Positions 18,811 to 28,848 of a DNA stretch of 64,000 nucleotides are shown here, piece after piece (position 1 is the stretch's first letter; the number at the start of each line of letters is the position of its first letter). A program made the position numbers and the translations under genes. This DNA is from Yersinia similis. Its GTDB lineage: Bacteria; Pseudomonadota; Gammaproteobacteria; Enterobacterales; Enterobacteriaceae. The stretch is from positions 308,681-372,680 of the forward strand of contig NZ_CGBP01000001.1 in the NCBI RefSeq assembly GCF_001053095.1, given 5' to 3'. The notes under the pieces were generated by a model. It saw nothing but the letters and a program-made list of their open reading frames with translations, was not told where the DNA came from and did not search any database.

Positions 18811-19674
18811 TCAGCGGAGCGCTTTGCTTTTTAAGAACGCTTCAATCAGTTTGGTGAAATTGACGGATGCTACTTTAGCAAATTTTAAGGTTTGCTCATG
18901 AGACAGCACCACATCAGAAAGGCCTTCAGCCAGGTTAGTAATCGCGGTCAGAGCAATCACTTTTAAACCACAATGGGCTGCAGAGAGAACTTCCGGCACG
19001 ACAGACATACCCACAACATCACCGCCGATGATCTGCATCATGCGAATCTCAGCCGGTGTTTCAAAGCAAGGCCCAGGGTAAGAGACAAAGACGCCTTCGG
19101 TCAGCGGGATATCAAGCTGTTGAGCAATTTTGGCCATATCAGCACGCAGATCTTTATCATAGGCATTCGCCAGGCTAAAGAAACGTGGACCAAAACGATC
19201 GTCATTAGGGCCAACCAACGGCGTGCCCGGCATGGTATTAATGTGATCTTTTAGCATCACAACCGAACCTGGCAAAACTTCTGGTCGCAATGAACCGGCG
19301 GCGTTAGTACAGAATAAGAATTCGCAACCCATCAATCTAAATGTGCGCACCGGATTAGTCATGATGCTCATGCCTTTGCCTTCGTAGAAGTGGCCACGGC
19401 CTTTCATGCACATCACAGGAACACCAAACAGATCGCCCAGCACCAGTTCGCCAGCATGGCCGTGAACCGAGCTTACAGGGAAGCCAGGGATATCAGCGTA
19501 GCTAATCGTAGTGTCATTCGTAATTTGATCAACTAAATCACCCAATCCAGAACCTAAAATGAACGCGATTTGAGGCTTAAATCCGGGTTTTATTTTCTGA
19601 ATATATTTAACGGCTTGAAATGGTAATTCATTGAAATCAGCATCAACGTTTATATTTGAATTTACTGTTGTCAT
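18811..19674 (-). CDS. xapA: Purine nucleoside phosphorylase (XapA/PNP-II type)
   Basis: A 287-residue phosphorylase of the trimeric class that splits inosine, guanosine and xanthosine to base and ribose-1-phosphate. Family motifs: phosphate site LGSGLGDLVDQI, HGHAGELVLG, GRGHFYEGKG, NAAGSL, and GMSVVPEVLSA in the base site. Length is close to the 277 of E. coli XapA. The likely job is degradation of purine nucleosides brought in by the following permease. A LysR regulator of XapR type is encoded nearby. Confidence 0.9.
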   Translation of the reverse strand: MTTVNSNINVDADFNELPFQAVKYIQKIKPGFKPQIAFILGSGLGDLVDQITNDTTISYADIPGFPVSSVHGHAGELVLGDLFGVPVMCMKGRGHFYEGKGMSIMTNPVRTFRLMGCEFLFCTNAAGSLRPEVLPGSVVMLKDHINTMPGTPLVGPNDDRFGPRFFSLANAYDKDLRADMAKIAQQLDIPLTEGVFVSYPGPCFETPAEIRMMQIIGGDVVGMSVVPEVLSAAHCGLKVIALTAITNLAEGLSDVVLSHEQTLKFAKVASVNFTKLIEAFLKSKALR

Positions 19675-19729
19675 AATAAAACCCCTTGATTATTTTAATA
19701 ACGATCAAATAAACCGGCTAAATATGTAC

Positions 19730-19845
19730 CTCGAATGATTGGCGTTACCGCACCTGAGCGCAAAGTGATGAGCTAACTCCCTGAGCGATAGGGGAGACTA
19801 AATGCTGCTAACACCGCCGCAACGTCAAAGACGAAAGGTAGAGAT
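19730..19845. repeat. Possible degenerate ERIC remnant
   Basis: The stretch ending GCTGCTAACACCGCCGCAACG resembles the inner part of the ERIC copy at 60268 read in reverse, but the left half is poorly matched. It lies in the xapA upstream region. A proper alignment is needed, so confidence is low. Confidence 0.3.
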
Positions 19846-19986
19846 AGATCTAATCTACCCCATCATAAATAGTGGGTTATTGCATAACCAATACTAAAAA
19901 CCCGCTAATCCATACTGAAAATGTAATGGTTCAGAATGGGTTTCCACGCAATTATCGTCGATCACAAGAGGGTAATGGGTAAGCAC

Positions 19987-20868
19987 ATGACAACAAGAAT
20001 ACTTAAAGCACATTTGCAAATGTTAGGGTTTACCGCTCTACTTGGCGGTTCCTTTATTGCCAGCGCCACCATCAGCAACGCATTGCCACCCATGGTAATT
20101 ACCTGGCTGAGATACGCTATTGCAAGCCTGTTTTTTGTTGTATTACTGGTGAGTCAGGGTTTACTAAAGTTACCCCATTACCGGGATTTGGGCCGTTATA
20201 CTCTGATTAGCCTACCGCCGCTGCTCTATTTTGCCTGCATGATCTTTTCACTTCAGACAACCAGCGCAATAAATTCGAGTGCGTTATACACCACCGTGCC
20301 ATTAATGAGCATGGTAATGAGTGTGGTGTTTTTGAACTCAAAATCGACGTGGTCTGTGGTGGCCGCATTATTAATTGGAATTTTGGGTGCGTTGTTAATT
20401 ATTTTTAAAGGTGATTTGTCTCAGGTTTTACACTTATCGCTTATGCCATCTGATTACCTGTTCCTATTTGGTTGTTTAGGCATGGCGCTGAATCCTATTG
20501 TGGTGAAGAAGTTACATCGGGGTGAGCACGCCTTAGTGCTTACCGGTTGGAGTTTGATATGTGCCACGCTACTGCTGACGGTGACCATCGCCTATCAGCT
20601 TCCGGATATTGAATGGCGTAATATTAGCATCATAACCTGGAGCGGCGTTTTATATCTTGCCACCTTTGCCACCGCATTAAGTTTCTTTCTGTTCCAAAAA
20701 GCCTGCATTGTACTTTCGCCGACTAAAGTATCAGGCTATGTGTACCTGATCCCGCTGTCGGTTATTGTCACTAATGTGATATTAGGCCAGGCAATAAATT
20801 GGCAAGAGATCGCCAGCGGAGCCGCTTTAGTGGTGATCGCTATGGCTATTTTAGTTAAAGCCAAGTAA
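19987..20868 (+). CDS. EamA/DMT-family transporter
   Basis: A ten-helix inner-membrane protein with the two EamA repeats (for example GGSFIASATISNALPP and PTKVSGYVYLIPL), typical of small-metabolite exporters. Substrate unknown. The start chosen is the ATG at 19987 (MTTRILKAHLQ), which gives 293 residues; ATGs at 19975 and 19936 are in frame and none has a textbook ribosome site (GAGGG lies 13 bases before 19987). It is divergent from xapA and convergent with xapR, so a link to purine metabolism is possible but not shown. Confidence 0.85.
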   Translation: MTTRILKAHLQMLGFTALLGGSFIASATISNALPPMVITWLRYAIASLFFVVLLVSQGLLKLPHYRDLGRYTLISLPPLLYFACMIFSLQTTSAINSSALYTTVPLMSMVMSVVFLNSKSTWSVVAALLIGILGALLIIFKGDLSQVLHLSLMPSDYLFLFGCLGMALNPIVVKKLHRGEHALVLTGWSLICATLLLTVTIAYQLPDIEWRNISIITWSGVLYLATFATALSFFLFQKACIVLSPTKVSGYVYLIPLSVIVTNVILGQAINWQEIASGAALVVIAMAILVKAK

Positions 20869-20905
20869 TACAGGCCAATGAATGCCACGGATTCAAAAAA
20901 CAAAC

Positions 20906-21799
20906 TCAAAATAACGCAAGTAACCTATTTAGCGCCGGAGTCGCGCTATCAGGGTGATAAACAGCGAAGAGATCGGCAGAGAGATCTTCTTTCAGCGGAA
21001 TAAATTTAATATTAGGCCATGGGATTTCCTGCATACTTTCCGGTACTAAGGCGATACCAAGATTGCTGTTCACAAAAGCCAACTGGGTCTGAGGTTCATC
21101 AAACTGATAAATGGCCTGTGGCGTACAACCAGCATTAAGACAACTATTGTATAAATTTTTAGAGTAGCCAGAGTGATTAAAGGTGAGAAATATGAGCGTT
21201 TGCTCTGAGAGATCTTTCAGCGCGAGTATTTTTTTATTCGCCAGTAAACTCTCATTAGACACGGCGACGGCGACTCGCTGTTTTTCTACTCGCCTATAAA
21301 TCAGCGCCGGATTTTGTTCCAGATCGGCACACCGCCAGAACCCGATATCAAGCTTCTTATTTAATAATGCCTCATACTGCTTACTGGGTGGCAGCTCATG
21401 TAACGACCAGGTGGTATTAGGGTTGAGTGTCTTATAACTTTTGAATTTCTCTAGTAGCTGATGCCAAAGAGCGGAGCCGATAATGCCAATATTAAGGTGG
21501 GTTTGCTCATGGCGGGCAATATAGGATACGCGGCTTAATGAATTCTCTATATTATCAAACACATCTTTCATTTCAGCCTTCATCATTTCGCCAGCCAGGG
21601 TTAACACCACGTTACGGCTGTCTCGTATAAATAGAGGGAAACCTAATGCATCTTCTAATTCTTTAATTTGCAGGCTTAACGGCGGCTGAGAGATATGAAG
21701 GCGTTCAGCGGCTTTTCCGAAATGTAGCTCTTCTGAAACGGCTAAAAAATAGCGGATCATTTTCAAATTGATACGACCGGAAAAAAGAAGCTTTTGCAT
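20906..21799 (-). CDS. xapR: LysR-type regulator, XapR-like
   Basis: A 297-residue LTTR: winged helix-turn-helix at the N-terminus (IRYFLAVSEELHFGKAAERLHISQPP cut: key block FGKAAERLHISQPPLS) and a two-lobed effector domain. It resembles E. coli XapR in the DNA-binding half and in C-terminal blocks such as FDEPQTQLAFV and PWPNIKFIPLK. In E. coli XapR with xanthosine activates xapAB. Here it is separated from xapAB by the DMT gene. It could be a related BenM-like regulator, but proximity to xapAB supports XapR. Confidence 0.75.
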   Translation of the reverse strand: MQKLLFSGRINLKMIRYFLAVSEELHFGKAAERLHISQPPLSLQIKELEDALGFPLFIRDSRNVVLTLAGEMMKAEMKDVFDNIENSLSRVSYIARHEQTHLNIGIIGSALWHQLLEKFKSYKTLNPNTTWSLHELPPSKQYEALLNKKLDIGFWRCADLEQNPALIYRRVEKQRVAVAVSNESLLANKKILALKDLSEQTLIFLTFNHSGYSKNLYNSCLNAGCTPQAIYQFDEPQTQLAFVNSNLGIALVPESMQEIPWPNIKFIPLKEDLSADLFAVYHPDSATPALNRLLALF

Positions 21800-22030
21800 A
21801 TCACCTATCCAATTATTTTAATACGAGCAACCTGGATTATTATTTCAATAATAATCTTGTCTGATAATCAAACCATAATCTTAATTATATGTATTTATTA
21901 CCTAAGTCAGGCGGTGATAGTAGACGATTACATTAATAAAGTTAAGCCAGAAAAAGCGGCAGATGATTTTGATTAAGCGGTGGTGATCTCTTCAGCGACT
22001 CGTCAGATGAAGAGACCCCACTATTGCGTA

Positions 22031-24079
22031 CTATTGATCGGGAAATGTCATGATATTTCCCGGCGCTTCACTTTGAATATGCAGGAAGTTCATATGGCGC
22101 TCATACTGGTCAAGAATGTTATTGATAATCTGTTCTTTGCTGTAGTCCATCAAATCATTCCCCTGCGTTCCTTCAAGCAAATAAGTTTCAAGGCGGTAAT
22201 AGTGTGATTTCCCCGAGCGGGCACGGTAGGTGAATGCGGGCACAGAATAGCGTTGCGGCCAGATCTGGTAGACGAAGTTCTGTTCGTCACCCAAATCTAC
22301 CAACAGTTCCAGATGATTTAGACGATTCAGGCGTTCATCTTCCTTCGGCGGCAGTTCGTTGAATTCGACTTTAACACCGCGCACGGCCAATTCCTGCGCC
22401 ACTTCCTCCATCGCTGGACGGCAAATGGTATCCAATATTTTCGCGGTATAGGTGGTACCTGGGTAGTTCATTACCCGTGATAAACGTTGTTTCCAGTTTA
22501 GTACTTCATTACCTGAAATCAGTGTAGGAGCCGGTGTCTGTTGCGAACTGGCTTTACGGTAATCCTCAACTTTCAGCGATTTATACAAACCGACCATCAC
22601 GAAGAAAATCACAAAACTGAACGGTAACCCCATAATGACAGTTGCGTTTTGCAAGGCCGTGACACCATCGGTCATCAACATTCCCAAAGTCAGTAACCCG
22701 ATAGTGATCGACCAGAAGGTACGTAACCAGTTGGGGGAGTCGTTATTAATATCGGCCAAGCGAGAGGTGAAATTCCCCAACACCAGCGAGCCGGAATCCG
22801 CTGACGTGACATAAAATAGTAAGCCGGTGATTGTGGCAACCGAGGCACTCAAGGTGAAACCGGGGTACTGTGCCAACAGGCTATAGAAACCGCGTTCAGG
22901 AAACGCCATCACTTCATTAGCAAAAGCAATATTGCCATGCAGGATCTGGTACAAGGCGCTATTGCCGAAGATAGACAGCCAAAGCAAGGTGAAGACAAAG
23001 GGTATGATCAGCGTACCGACCACAAATTGGCGGATAGTGCGGCCACGGGAAATACGCGCCAGGAACAGACCAACAAAGGGTGACCAGGCAACCCACCATG
23101 CCCAGAAAAACAGTGTCCAGCTATTCATCCATTGGGTTGGGCGATCAAAAGCAAAACTATTGAGAGTCATGCCCAAAAAGCGATTGATATAATCCCCCAC
23201 GTTAAGCACCAGCGCATTCAGCAGGAATTCCGTGTTCCCCCAAAACAGCAGGAATAGGATCAGGCCTAACGCCAGCAAAACATTCACTTCAGAGAGGATC
23301 CGAATGCCTTTGTTGACACCCGATGTCACCGATACTGCCGCCATCACCACCGACAACAAAATTAACCCAGCCTGAACCGCCAGACTTTCCGGGATGTGAA
23401 ACAGGACATTGAGGCCGTAATTGAGCTGCACCACCCCAATCCCCAATGTGGTGGCAATCCCGAAAATCGTCCCGATAACGGCGGCGATATCCACACTGTG
23501 GCCGATTGGCCCGTCGATCCGCTTACCGAAGATAGGGTAAAGCGCGGAACGGATGGTCAACGGCAGGTTATAGCGATAGCTGAAGTAACCGAGTGCAATC
23601 CCCATCAATGCATACATCGACCAACCTGTCAGCCCGTAGTGGAACAGCGTCCAGACCATCGCCTGCCTCGCGGCTTCCAGAGTCTGGCCCTGGCCTTCAG
23701 GTGGCATCATATATTGCGTCACGGGTTCGGCTACCGAGAAGAACATCAGGTCAATTCCGATACCGGCGGCGAACAGCATCGCCGCCCAACTGACCAGGCT
23801 GAACTCGGGCTTTGACTGTTCGGGTCCAAGTTTGATTGAACCGTAGCGTGAGGTGGCAATATAAATAACAAAAACAATATACAGCGTGGCCGCCAGTAGA
23901 TAGTACCAACCAAAAGTGGCAGAAACCCAGTTAAGGGTAATACCAATCCAGCGATTAGAGAGGTCAGTATAAAAAATAGTCATAAGACAGAACGCAAGGA
24001 TCAGCCCTGCGGATGTAAAGAACACCACCGGATTTAACGTATCCTTTTGCGGTTTTGTGTCGATGTCTGAAGTCACCAT
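22031..24079 (-). CDS. betT: High-affinity choline transporter BetT
   Basis: A BCCT-family, proton-driven choline importer, 682 residues, with 12 predicted helices in the first 510 residues and a long cytoplasmic C-terminal domain used in osmosensing. Visible family blocks: AAGIGIDLMFFSVAEP, WTLFHYGLTGWSMY in helix 3, and TSADSGSLVLG in helix 10. The start is the ATG at 24079 (MVTSDIDTK) with AGGGG 6 bases upstream; the frame extends to 24193 without a ribosome site. It is divergent from betIBA, as in E. coli, and supplies choline to BetA/BetB. Confidence 0.94.
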   Translation of the reverse strand: MVTSDIDTKPQKDTLNPVVFFTSAGLILAFCLMTIFYTDLSNRWIGITLNWVSATFGWYYLLAATLYIVFVIYIATSRYGSIKLGPEQSKPEFSLVSWAAMLFAAGIGIDLMFFSVAEPVTQYMMPPEGQGQTLEAARQAMVWTLFHYGLTGWSMYALMGIALGYFSYRYNLPLTIRSALYPIFGKRIDGPIGHSVDIAAVIGTIFGIATTLGIGVVQLNYGLNVLFHIPESLAVQAGLILLSVVMAAVSVTSGVNKGIRILSEVNVLLALGLILFLLFWGNTEFLLNALVLNVGDYINRFLGMTLNSFAFDRPTQWMNSWTLFFWAWWVAWSPFVGLFLARISRGRTIRQFVVGTLIIPFVFTLLWLSIFGNSALYQILHGNIAFANEVMAFPERGFYSLLAQYPGFTLSASVATITGLLFYVTSADSGSLVLGNFTSRLADINNDSPNWLRTFWSITIGLLTLGMLMTDGVTALQNATVIMGLPFSFVIFFVMVGLYKSLKVEDYRKASSQQTPAPTLISGNEVLNWKQRLSRVMNYPGTTYTAKILDTICRPAMEEVAQELAVRGVKVEFNELPPKEDERLNRLNHLELLVDLGDEQNFVYQIWPQRYSVPAFTYRARSGKSHYYRLETYLLEGTQGNDLMDYSKEQIINNILDQYERHMNFLHIQSEAPGNIMTFPDQ

Positions 24080-24331
24080 CGTTTCCCCTGCATTTTTAAA
24101 AAAGTAAGGCTCATCACATTTGGTGGGTAAGCGCCCCTTAGCGCATATCAAGAGACTGCTCGCAGGCGATCCGCTGAGTGCACTTACCACCAATTTTTGG
24201 TGAGCTGACGTTATTGGTGAGCTAAAAATTACCTATCCGATACCAACGTGATTAACTTCTAACATCAACAAGTTACAACCAATTTTTATACAAAAATTTA
24301 ACTTATCAGCAATAAAATATATTCATTTTTT

Positions 24332-24345
24332 ATTGAACGTTCAAT
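24332..24345. promoter_or_regulatory. Likely BetI operator
   Basis: Perfect 14-bp palindrome ATTGAACGTTCAAT in the 365-base betT/betI divergent promoter region, flanked by AT-rich DNA. It agrees with the TTGANCGNTCAA-type site reported for BetI repressors. It lies 100 bases before the betI start and would control both directions. Confidence 0.75.
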
Positions 24346-24444
24346 CAAAAAAAAGTTTAATAGTGTTTCGTAACGGGTAACTGGCTGCCAATAGGCAGCG
24401 TGAATAACAGTATTAATTGATTGAATTTAAAGGAGTCCAGACCC

Positions 24445-25041
24445 GTGCCAAAAGTAGGAATGCAGCCGATTCGACGGCAGCAATTGATCGAGGCAACAAT
24501 GGCCGCGGTGAATGAAGTGGGAATGCATGAAGCGTCTATTGCGCAGATTGCAAAGCGTGCTGGCGTATCCAACGGCATTATCAGCCACTACTTCCGTGAC
24601 AAAAATGGCCTGCTAGAAGCCACAATGAGATATCTGATAAGGCACCTTGGCGAGGCGGTGAAGCAGCACTTGGCTGCCCTGCCCGTCAACGATCCTCGCG
24701 CCCGTTTGCGGGCGATCGCCGAAGGCAACTTTGATGACAGCCAGATCAATAGCGCCGCGATGAAAACCTGGTTGGCATTTTGGGCGAGCAGTATGCACAG
24801 CCCGCAATTGTATCGGCTACAGCAGGTGAATAACCGCCGGCTCTATTCAAATTTATGTGCTGAGTTCAAACGTTGTTTACCACGTGAGCAAGCGCAGCTC
24901 GCCGCTAAAGGCATGGCGGGTTTGATTGATGGATTATGGCTACGCAGTGCATTGAGTGGCGAACACTTTAATCGTCAGGAAGCGCTGCTGATTATCCATA
25001 ACTATATTGAGCAGAAATTGAACATCAAATGTAAGTGCTGA
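24445..25041 (+). CDS. betI: TetR-family repressor BetI
   Basis: A 198-residue choline-responsive repressor of the bet genes. The helix-turn-helix [20 protein letters not shown] lies in the first 60 residues, with the BetI block [15 protein letters not shown] further on. The start is GTG at 24445 ([11 protein letters not shown]), which matches the E. coli N-terminus and has AAGGAG 9 bases upstream; an in-frame TTG at 24421 lacks that. The first gene of betIBA; betB starts 57 bases after it. Choline would release it from the palindrome at 24332. Confidence 0.93.
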   Translation: MPKVGMQPIRRQQLIEATMAAVNEVGMHEASIAQIAKRAGVSNGIISHYFRDKNGLLEATMRYLIRHLGEAVKQHLAALPVNDPRARLRAIAEGNFDDSQINSAAMKTWLAFWASSMHSPQLYRLQQVNNRRLYSNLCAEFKRCLPREQAQLAAKGMAGLIDGLWLRSALSGEHFNRQEALLIIHNYIEQKLNIKCKC

Positions 25042-25098
25042 ACAAAATTCGAACGCACTGAACGGTATTTAGCCGTACAGAAAAAGACAGGAGAGACC

Positions 25099-26571
25099 AT
25101 GTCCCGCTACGGCTTGCAAAAACTTTATATCAACGGCGCTTACACCGACAGCGCCAGTGGTGAAACTTTCGATGCCGTGAACCCTGCGAATGGCGAATGC
25201 ATTGCGCAACTCCAGGCCGCCAATGCACAGGATGTTGATAAGGCGGTAGCCGCAGCCAAACAAGGTCAGCCAGTGTGGGCAGCGATGACCGCGATGGAAC
25301 GTTCACGCATCTTACGCCGGGCTGTGGATATCTTGCGCGATCGTAATGATGAACTGGCGGCAATTGAAACGGCAGACACCGGTAAACCTCTATCCGAAAC
25401 CCGATCGGTAGACATCGTTACCGGTGCCGATGTGCTGGAATATTATGCTGGCCTCATTCCCGCTATTGAAGGGCAACAGATCCCACTACGTGACAGCGCA
25501 TTTGTCTATACCCGCCGTGAGCCACTGGGCGTGGTTGCCGGTATTGGTGCCTGGAATTATCCCATTCAGATAGCCTTGTGGAAATCTGCACCGGCGCTGG
25601 CGGCGGGCAACGCCATGATCTTCAAACCAAGTGAAGTGACATCGCTGACCGCACTGAAATTGGCAGAAATCTATACCGAAGCGGGTTTACCGGCTGGCGT
25701 ATTTAATGTATTGACCGGCAGTGGTGACCAGGTTGGGCAAATGCTGACAGAGCATCCGGGCATTGCAAAGGTCTCCTTCACTGGGGGGATTGCCAGCGGT
25801 AAAAAGGTGATGGCTAACGCCGCTGGATCGACTCTGAAAGATGTCACCATGGAGTTGGGCGGGAAATCCCCGCTGATCATTTTTGCTGATGCCGATCTCG
25901 ATAAGGCCGCTGACATTGCGATGATGGCCAATTTCTACAGCTCAGGACAAGTCTGCACCAACGGCACGCGAGTTTTTGTCCCGCAGGCGTTACAGGCCGC
26001 GTTTGAGCAGAAAATCGTTGAACGGGTCAAGCGGATTCATATTGGTGACCCAAGCGATGAACGAGTCAACTTTGGCCCGCTGGTCAGCTTCCAGCACCGC
26101 GATTCAGTGATGCGTTACATTGACAGCGGTAAACGGGAAGGCGCAACCCTGCTGATCGGGGGATGCTGTCTGACCGAGGGCGCACTGGCACGCGGGGCCT
26201 ATGTTGCCCCAACGGTATTCACCCACTGCCACGATGACATGCAAATTGTGCGTGAAGAGATCTTCGGCCCGGTGATGAGCATTCTTAGCTATCAAAGCGA
26301 AGAGGACGTTATTCGCCGAGCTAATGATACCGAGTACGGTTTGGCGGCGGGGGTCGTCACACAGGATTTAAACCGTGCCCATCGCGTGATTCATCAACTG
26401 CAAGCGGGTATTTGCTGGATCAATACTTGGGGTGAATCAGCACCTGAAATGCCTGTGGGCGGATATAAGCATTCTGGCATAGGCCGTGAAAACGGCATCA
26501 GTACGCTGGAACATTACACGCAAATCAAATCAATTCAGGTTGAGTTGGGCAGTTTCAATTCTGTTTTTTAA
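25099..26571 (+). CDS. betB: Betaine aldehyde dehydrogenase
   Basis: An NAD(P)-dependent aldehyde dehydrogenase, 490 residues, which oxidises betaine aldehyde to the osmoprotectant glycine betaine. It has the cofactor block [11 protein letters not shown], the catalytic glutamate in MELGGKSPL, and the catalytic cysteine in [12 protein letters not shown]. The C-terminal [15 protein letters not shown] is typical of BetB. AGGAGAG precedes the ATG. betA follows 22 bases after the stop. Confidence 0.95.
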   Translation: MSRYGLQKLYINGAYTDSASGETFDAVNPANGECIAQLQAANAQDVDKAVAAAKQGQPVWAAMTAMERSRILRRAVDILRDRNDELAAIETADTGKPLSETRSVDIVTGADVLEYYAGLIPAIEGQQIPLRDSAFVYTRREPLGVVAGIGAWNYPIQIALWKSAPALAAGNAMIFKPSEVTSLTALKLAEIYTEAGLPAGVFNVLTGSGDQVGQMLTEHPGIAKVSFTGGIASGKKVMANAAGSTLKDVTMELGGKSPLIIFADADLDKAADIAMMANFYSSGQVCTNGTRVFVPQALQAAFEQKIVERVKRIHIGDPSDERVNFGPLVSFQHRDSVMRYIDSGKREGATLLIGGCCLTEGALARGAYVAPTVFTHCHDDMQIVREEIFGPVMSILSYQSEEDVIRRANDTEYGLAAGVVTQDLNRAHRVIHQLQAGICWINTWGESAPEMPVGGYKHSGIGRENGISTLEHYTQIKSIQVELGSFNSVF

Positions 26572-26593
26572 TCCAACACCAGAGGGACATCCA

Positions 26594-28297
26594 ATGGAAT
26601 ACGATTACATCATCATTGGTGCCGGTTCTGCAGGAAACGTGCTGGCAGCCCGTTTAACAGAAGATGCGGATGTCACCGTACTCTTGCTCGAAGCGGGTGG
26701 ACCAGACTATCGGCTGGATTTTCGGACACAAATGCCTGCGGCGCTCGCCTTTCCACTTCAGGGTAAACGTTATAATTGGGCTTATGAAACCGATCCGGAG
26801 CCGCATATGAACAACCGCCGCATGGAGTGCGGACGCGGTAAAGGTTTGGGCGGTTCATCATTAATTAATGGCATGTGTTACATCCGTGGCAACGCCATGG
26901 ATTTTGACCACTGGGCCAGTTTATCGGGTCTGAAGGACTGGAGTTATCTTGATTGCCTGCCGTACTTTCGCAAGGCAGAAACACGCGACATCGGCCCAAA
27001 TGATTTCCACGGTGGTGAAGGCCCTGTCAACGTGACCACACCTAAAATCGGCAACAACCCGTTATTTCATGCGATGGTCGCTGCGGGTGTGCAGGCCGGT
27101 TATCCGCGTACTGATGACCTGAATGGCTATCAGCAGGAGGGTTTCGGCCCGATGGATCGTACCGTGACGCCGAAGGGGCGTCGTGCCAGTACTGCGCGCG
27201 GCTATCTTGATCAGGCGCGCCCACGTAATAACCTAACCATTATTACGCACGCCCTGACGGACCGGATCCTATTTGAAGGAAAGCGGGCCACTGGTGTCCG
27301 CTACCTCAAAGGTGATGCTGGCACCGGCCAAACCGCCTATGCTCGCCGTGAAGTTTTATTGTGTGGGGGTGCTATCGCGTCACCACAAATTTTACAGCGC
27401 TCGGGGATTGGCCCTGCGGAATTACTGCAACGCCTGGATATTCCGTTGGTGCAGGCGTTGCCCGGCGTCGGGGAGAATTTGCAAGATCACCTTGAGATGT
27501 ATCTGCAATATAGCTGTAAACAGCCAGTGTCACTTTACCCTGCTCTGCTGTGGTTTAATCAGCCCAAAATCGGTATCGAATGGTTATTCAATGGTACGGG
27601 CGTGGGTGCCAGCAATCAATTCGAAGCCGGTGGGTTTATCCGCAGTCGTGATGCGTTTACCTGGCCGAATATTCAGTACCACTTCCTGCCCGTCGCCATT
27701 AATTACAATGGAAGCAACGCCGTGAAAGAACATGGTTTTCAGGCGCATGTTGGCTCGATGCGTTCACCAAGCCGTGGCCGCGTACAGGTAAAGTCGAAAG
27801 ATCCGCGCCAGCACCCAAGTATCTTGTTCAACTACATGTCGAGCGAACAAGACTGGCATGAGTTCCGCGATGCTATCCGCATCACCCGCGAGATTATCGC
27901 GCAGCCTGCACTGGATCCATACCGTGGCCAAGAGATAAGCCCTGGGGCCAATGTTCAAAGCGATGACGAACTGGATGCCTTCATCCGCGAACATGCCGAG
28001 ACGGCATATCACCCTTCGTGCTCATGTAAAATGGGTGACGACAAGATGGCGGTGGTTGATGGGCAAGGCCGTGTACACGGTGTGCAGGGGCTACGGGTGG
28101 TCGATGCATCTATCATGCCGCAAATCATTACCGGCAACCTCAATGCCACGACCATCATGATTGCAGAGAAAATAGCGGATCGTATTCGTGGCTGCCAACC
28201 ACTGGCAAAAAGCAACGCCGCGTATTTTATCGCCGGAGATACCCCTGCCCGCACCTCCCCCGTAAGGCATTCATTACCCGTAACATCATATCCGTAA
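26594..28297 (+). CDS. betA: Choline dehydrogenase
   Basis: An FAD-dependent GMC oxidoreductase, 567 residues, membrane-associated, which oxidises choline to betaine aldehyde (and can carry on to betaine). FAD fold [17 protein letters not shown] at the N-terminus, GMC signatures [14 protein letters not shown] and [15 protein letters not shown], and active-site His in HPSCSCKMG. The start is the ATG at 26594 with AGAGGGA 7 bases upstream; the frame reaching back into betB is not used. The last 20 or so residues differ from E. coli. Last gene of betIBA; its terminator hairpin has been hit by a YPAL. Confidence 0.95.
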   Translation: MEYDYIIIGAGSAGNVLAARLTEDADVTVLLLEAGGPDYRLDFRTQMPAALAFPLQGKRYNWAYETDPEPHMNNRRMECGRGKGLGGSSLINGMCYIRGNAMDFDHWASLSGLKDWSYLDCLPYFRKAETRDIGPNDFHGGEGPVNVTTPKIGNNPLFHAMVAAGVQAGYPRTDDLNGYQQEGFGPMDRTVTPKGRRASTARGYLDQARPRNNLTIITHALTDRILFEGKRATGVRYLKGDAGTGQTAYARREVLLCGGAIASPQILQRSGIGPAELLQRLDIPLVQALPGVGENLQDHLEMYLQYSCKQPVSLYPALLWFNQPKIGIEWLFNGTGVGASNQFEAGGFIRSRDAFTWPNIQYHFLPVAINYNGSNAVKEHGFQAHVGSMRSPSRGRVQVKSKDPRQHPSILFNYMSSEQDWHEFRDAIRITREIIAQPALDPYRGQEISPGANVQSDDELDAFIREHAETAYHPSCSCKMGDDKMAVVDGQGRVHGVQGLRVVDASIMPQIITGNLNATTIMIAEKIADRIRGCQPLAKSNAAYFIAGDTPARTSPVRHSLPVTSYP

Positions 28298-28423
28298 AGA
28301 AAATCACGAAATACGTAGAGGATCGTTAACCACATCGCTCGCCGATACAGACCGTTACTCGCCGCATCAAACGGCGACTTCTACATAAAAACGGTGATGA
28401 CCACTGGCGACATAAAAACAAAA

Positions 28424-28446
28424 AGGACACCAGATTTTGGTGTCCT
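28424..28446 (+). terminator. betA terminator hairpin, first copy
   Basis: Stem AGGACACC / GGTGTCCT with a 7-base loop, preceded by AAAAAC and AAAA. The whole 23-base hairpin is repeated exactly at 28612-28634 on the other side of the YPAL, so it is both a terminator and the duplicated target of the insertion. Confidence 0.75.
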
Positions 28447-28611
28447 GAGGTTATTGGCAAAGTGCCCGCGACGGAGAGAACAGGCAGATCGTAAAGACGC
28501 CGTAAATACATCCATGTAGGCTCGAGCCGCGCCATCCTTGGCGCGGACGCTTTACTCCTCTGCCTATCCTCACCGTTCAAGATCACGTCATCGGGGTTTG
28601 TCAGCAGTCTG
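28447..28611. repeat. YPAL element inserted in the betA terminator
   Basis: A full 165-bp copy, nearly identical to those at 17134, 37964 and 52236. Flanked by an exact 23-bp direct duplication that is a complete hairpin (28424-28446 and 28612-28634). The insertion leaves a hairpin on each side of the element. Confidence 0.9.
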
Positions 28612-28634
28612 AGGACACCAGATTTTGGTGTCCT
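28612..28634 (+). terminator. betA terminator hairpin, duplicated copy
   Basis: Exact repeat of the hairpin at 28424-28446, lying between the YPAL and a second miniature element. Confidence 0.75.
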
Positions 28635-28757
28635 AGAGGTTGATGACAAAGCGATTTATAGCTCAGTGGGTGAAGGGTTGACCGCACCAAGGGGCACTTC
28701 GGCGACTCACGACCCCAACGGCACGTTTCCTCTTCATTTGACTTTGTCAGCAGTCTG
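28635..28757. repeat. Second miniature element with YPAL-like ends
   Basis: A 123-base unit starts AGAGGTTGATGACAAAG and ends ACTTTGTCAGCAGTCTG, the same termini as YPAL (allowing two changes), but its interior (GATTTATAGCTCAGTGGG... GACCCCAACGGCACG) is unlike the YPAL core. It is followed by another AGGACACC stem. It may be a YPAL subfamily or a related element mobilised by the same enzyme. No coding capacity. Confidence 0.6.
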
Positions 28758-28790
28758 AGGACACCCGGTTTTTATGCCTGGTGTCCTTTA
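28758..28790. terminator. Terminator between betA and ybhL
   Basis: Arms AGGACACC...GG and CC...GGTGTCCT with a loop TTTTTATG. The arm sequence equals that of the betA hairpin but the loop differs. It lies between convergent transcription units and 59 bases past the ybhL stop. Confidence 0.6.
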
Positions 28791-28848
28791 CTATCTCAAA
28801 CCATGTCGGTGGGCAAACTTACCGCGCCATAGCGTTTAATCAACCCGC

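Noticed and set aside
21794..21976. 60-codon frame between xapR and betT
   Set aside because: Ile-rich translation of AT-rich DNA with no ribosome site; it overlaps the xapR start.
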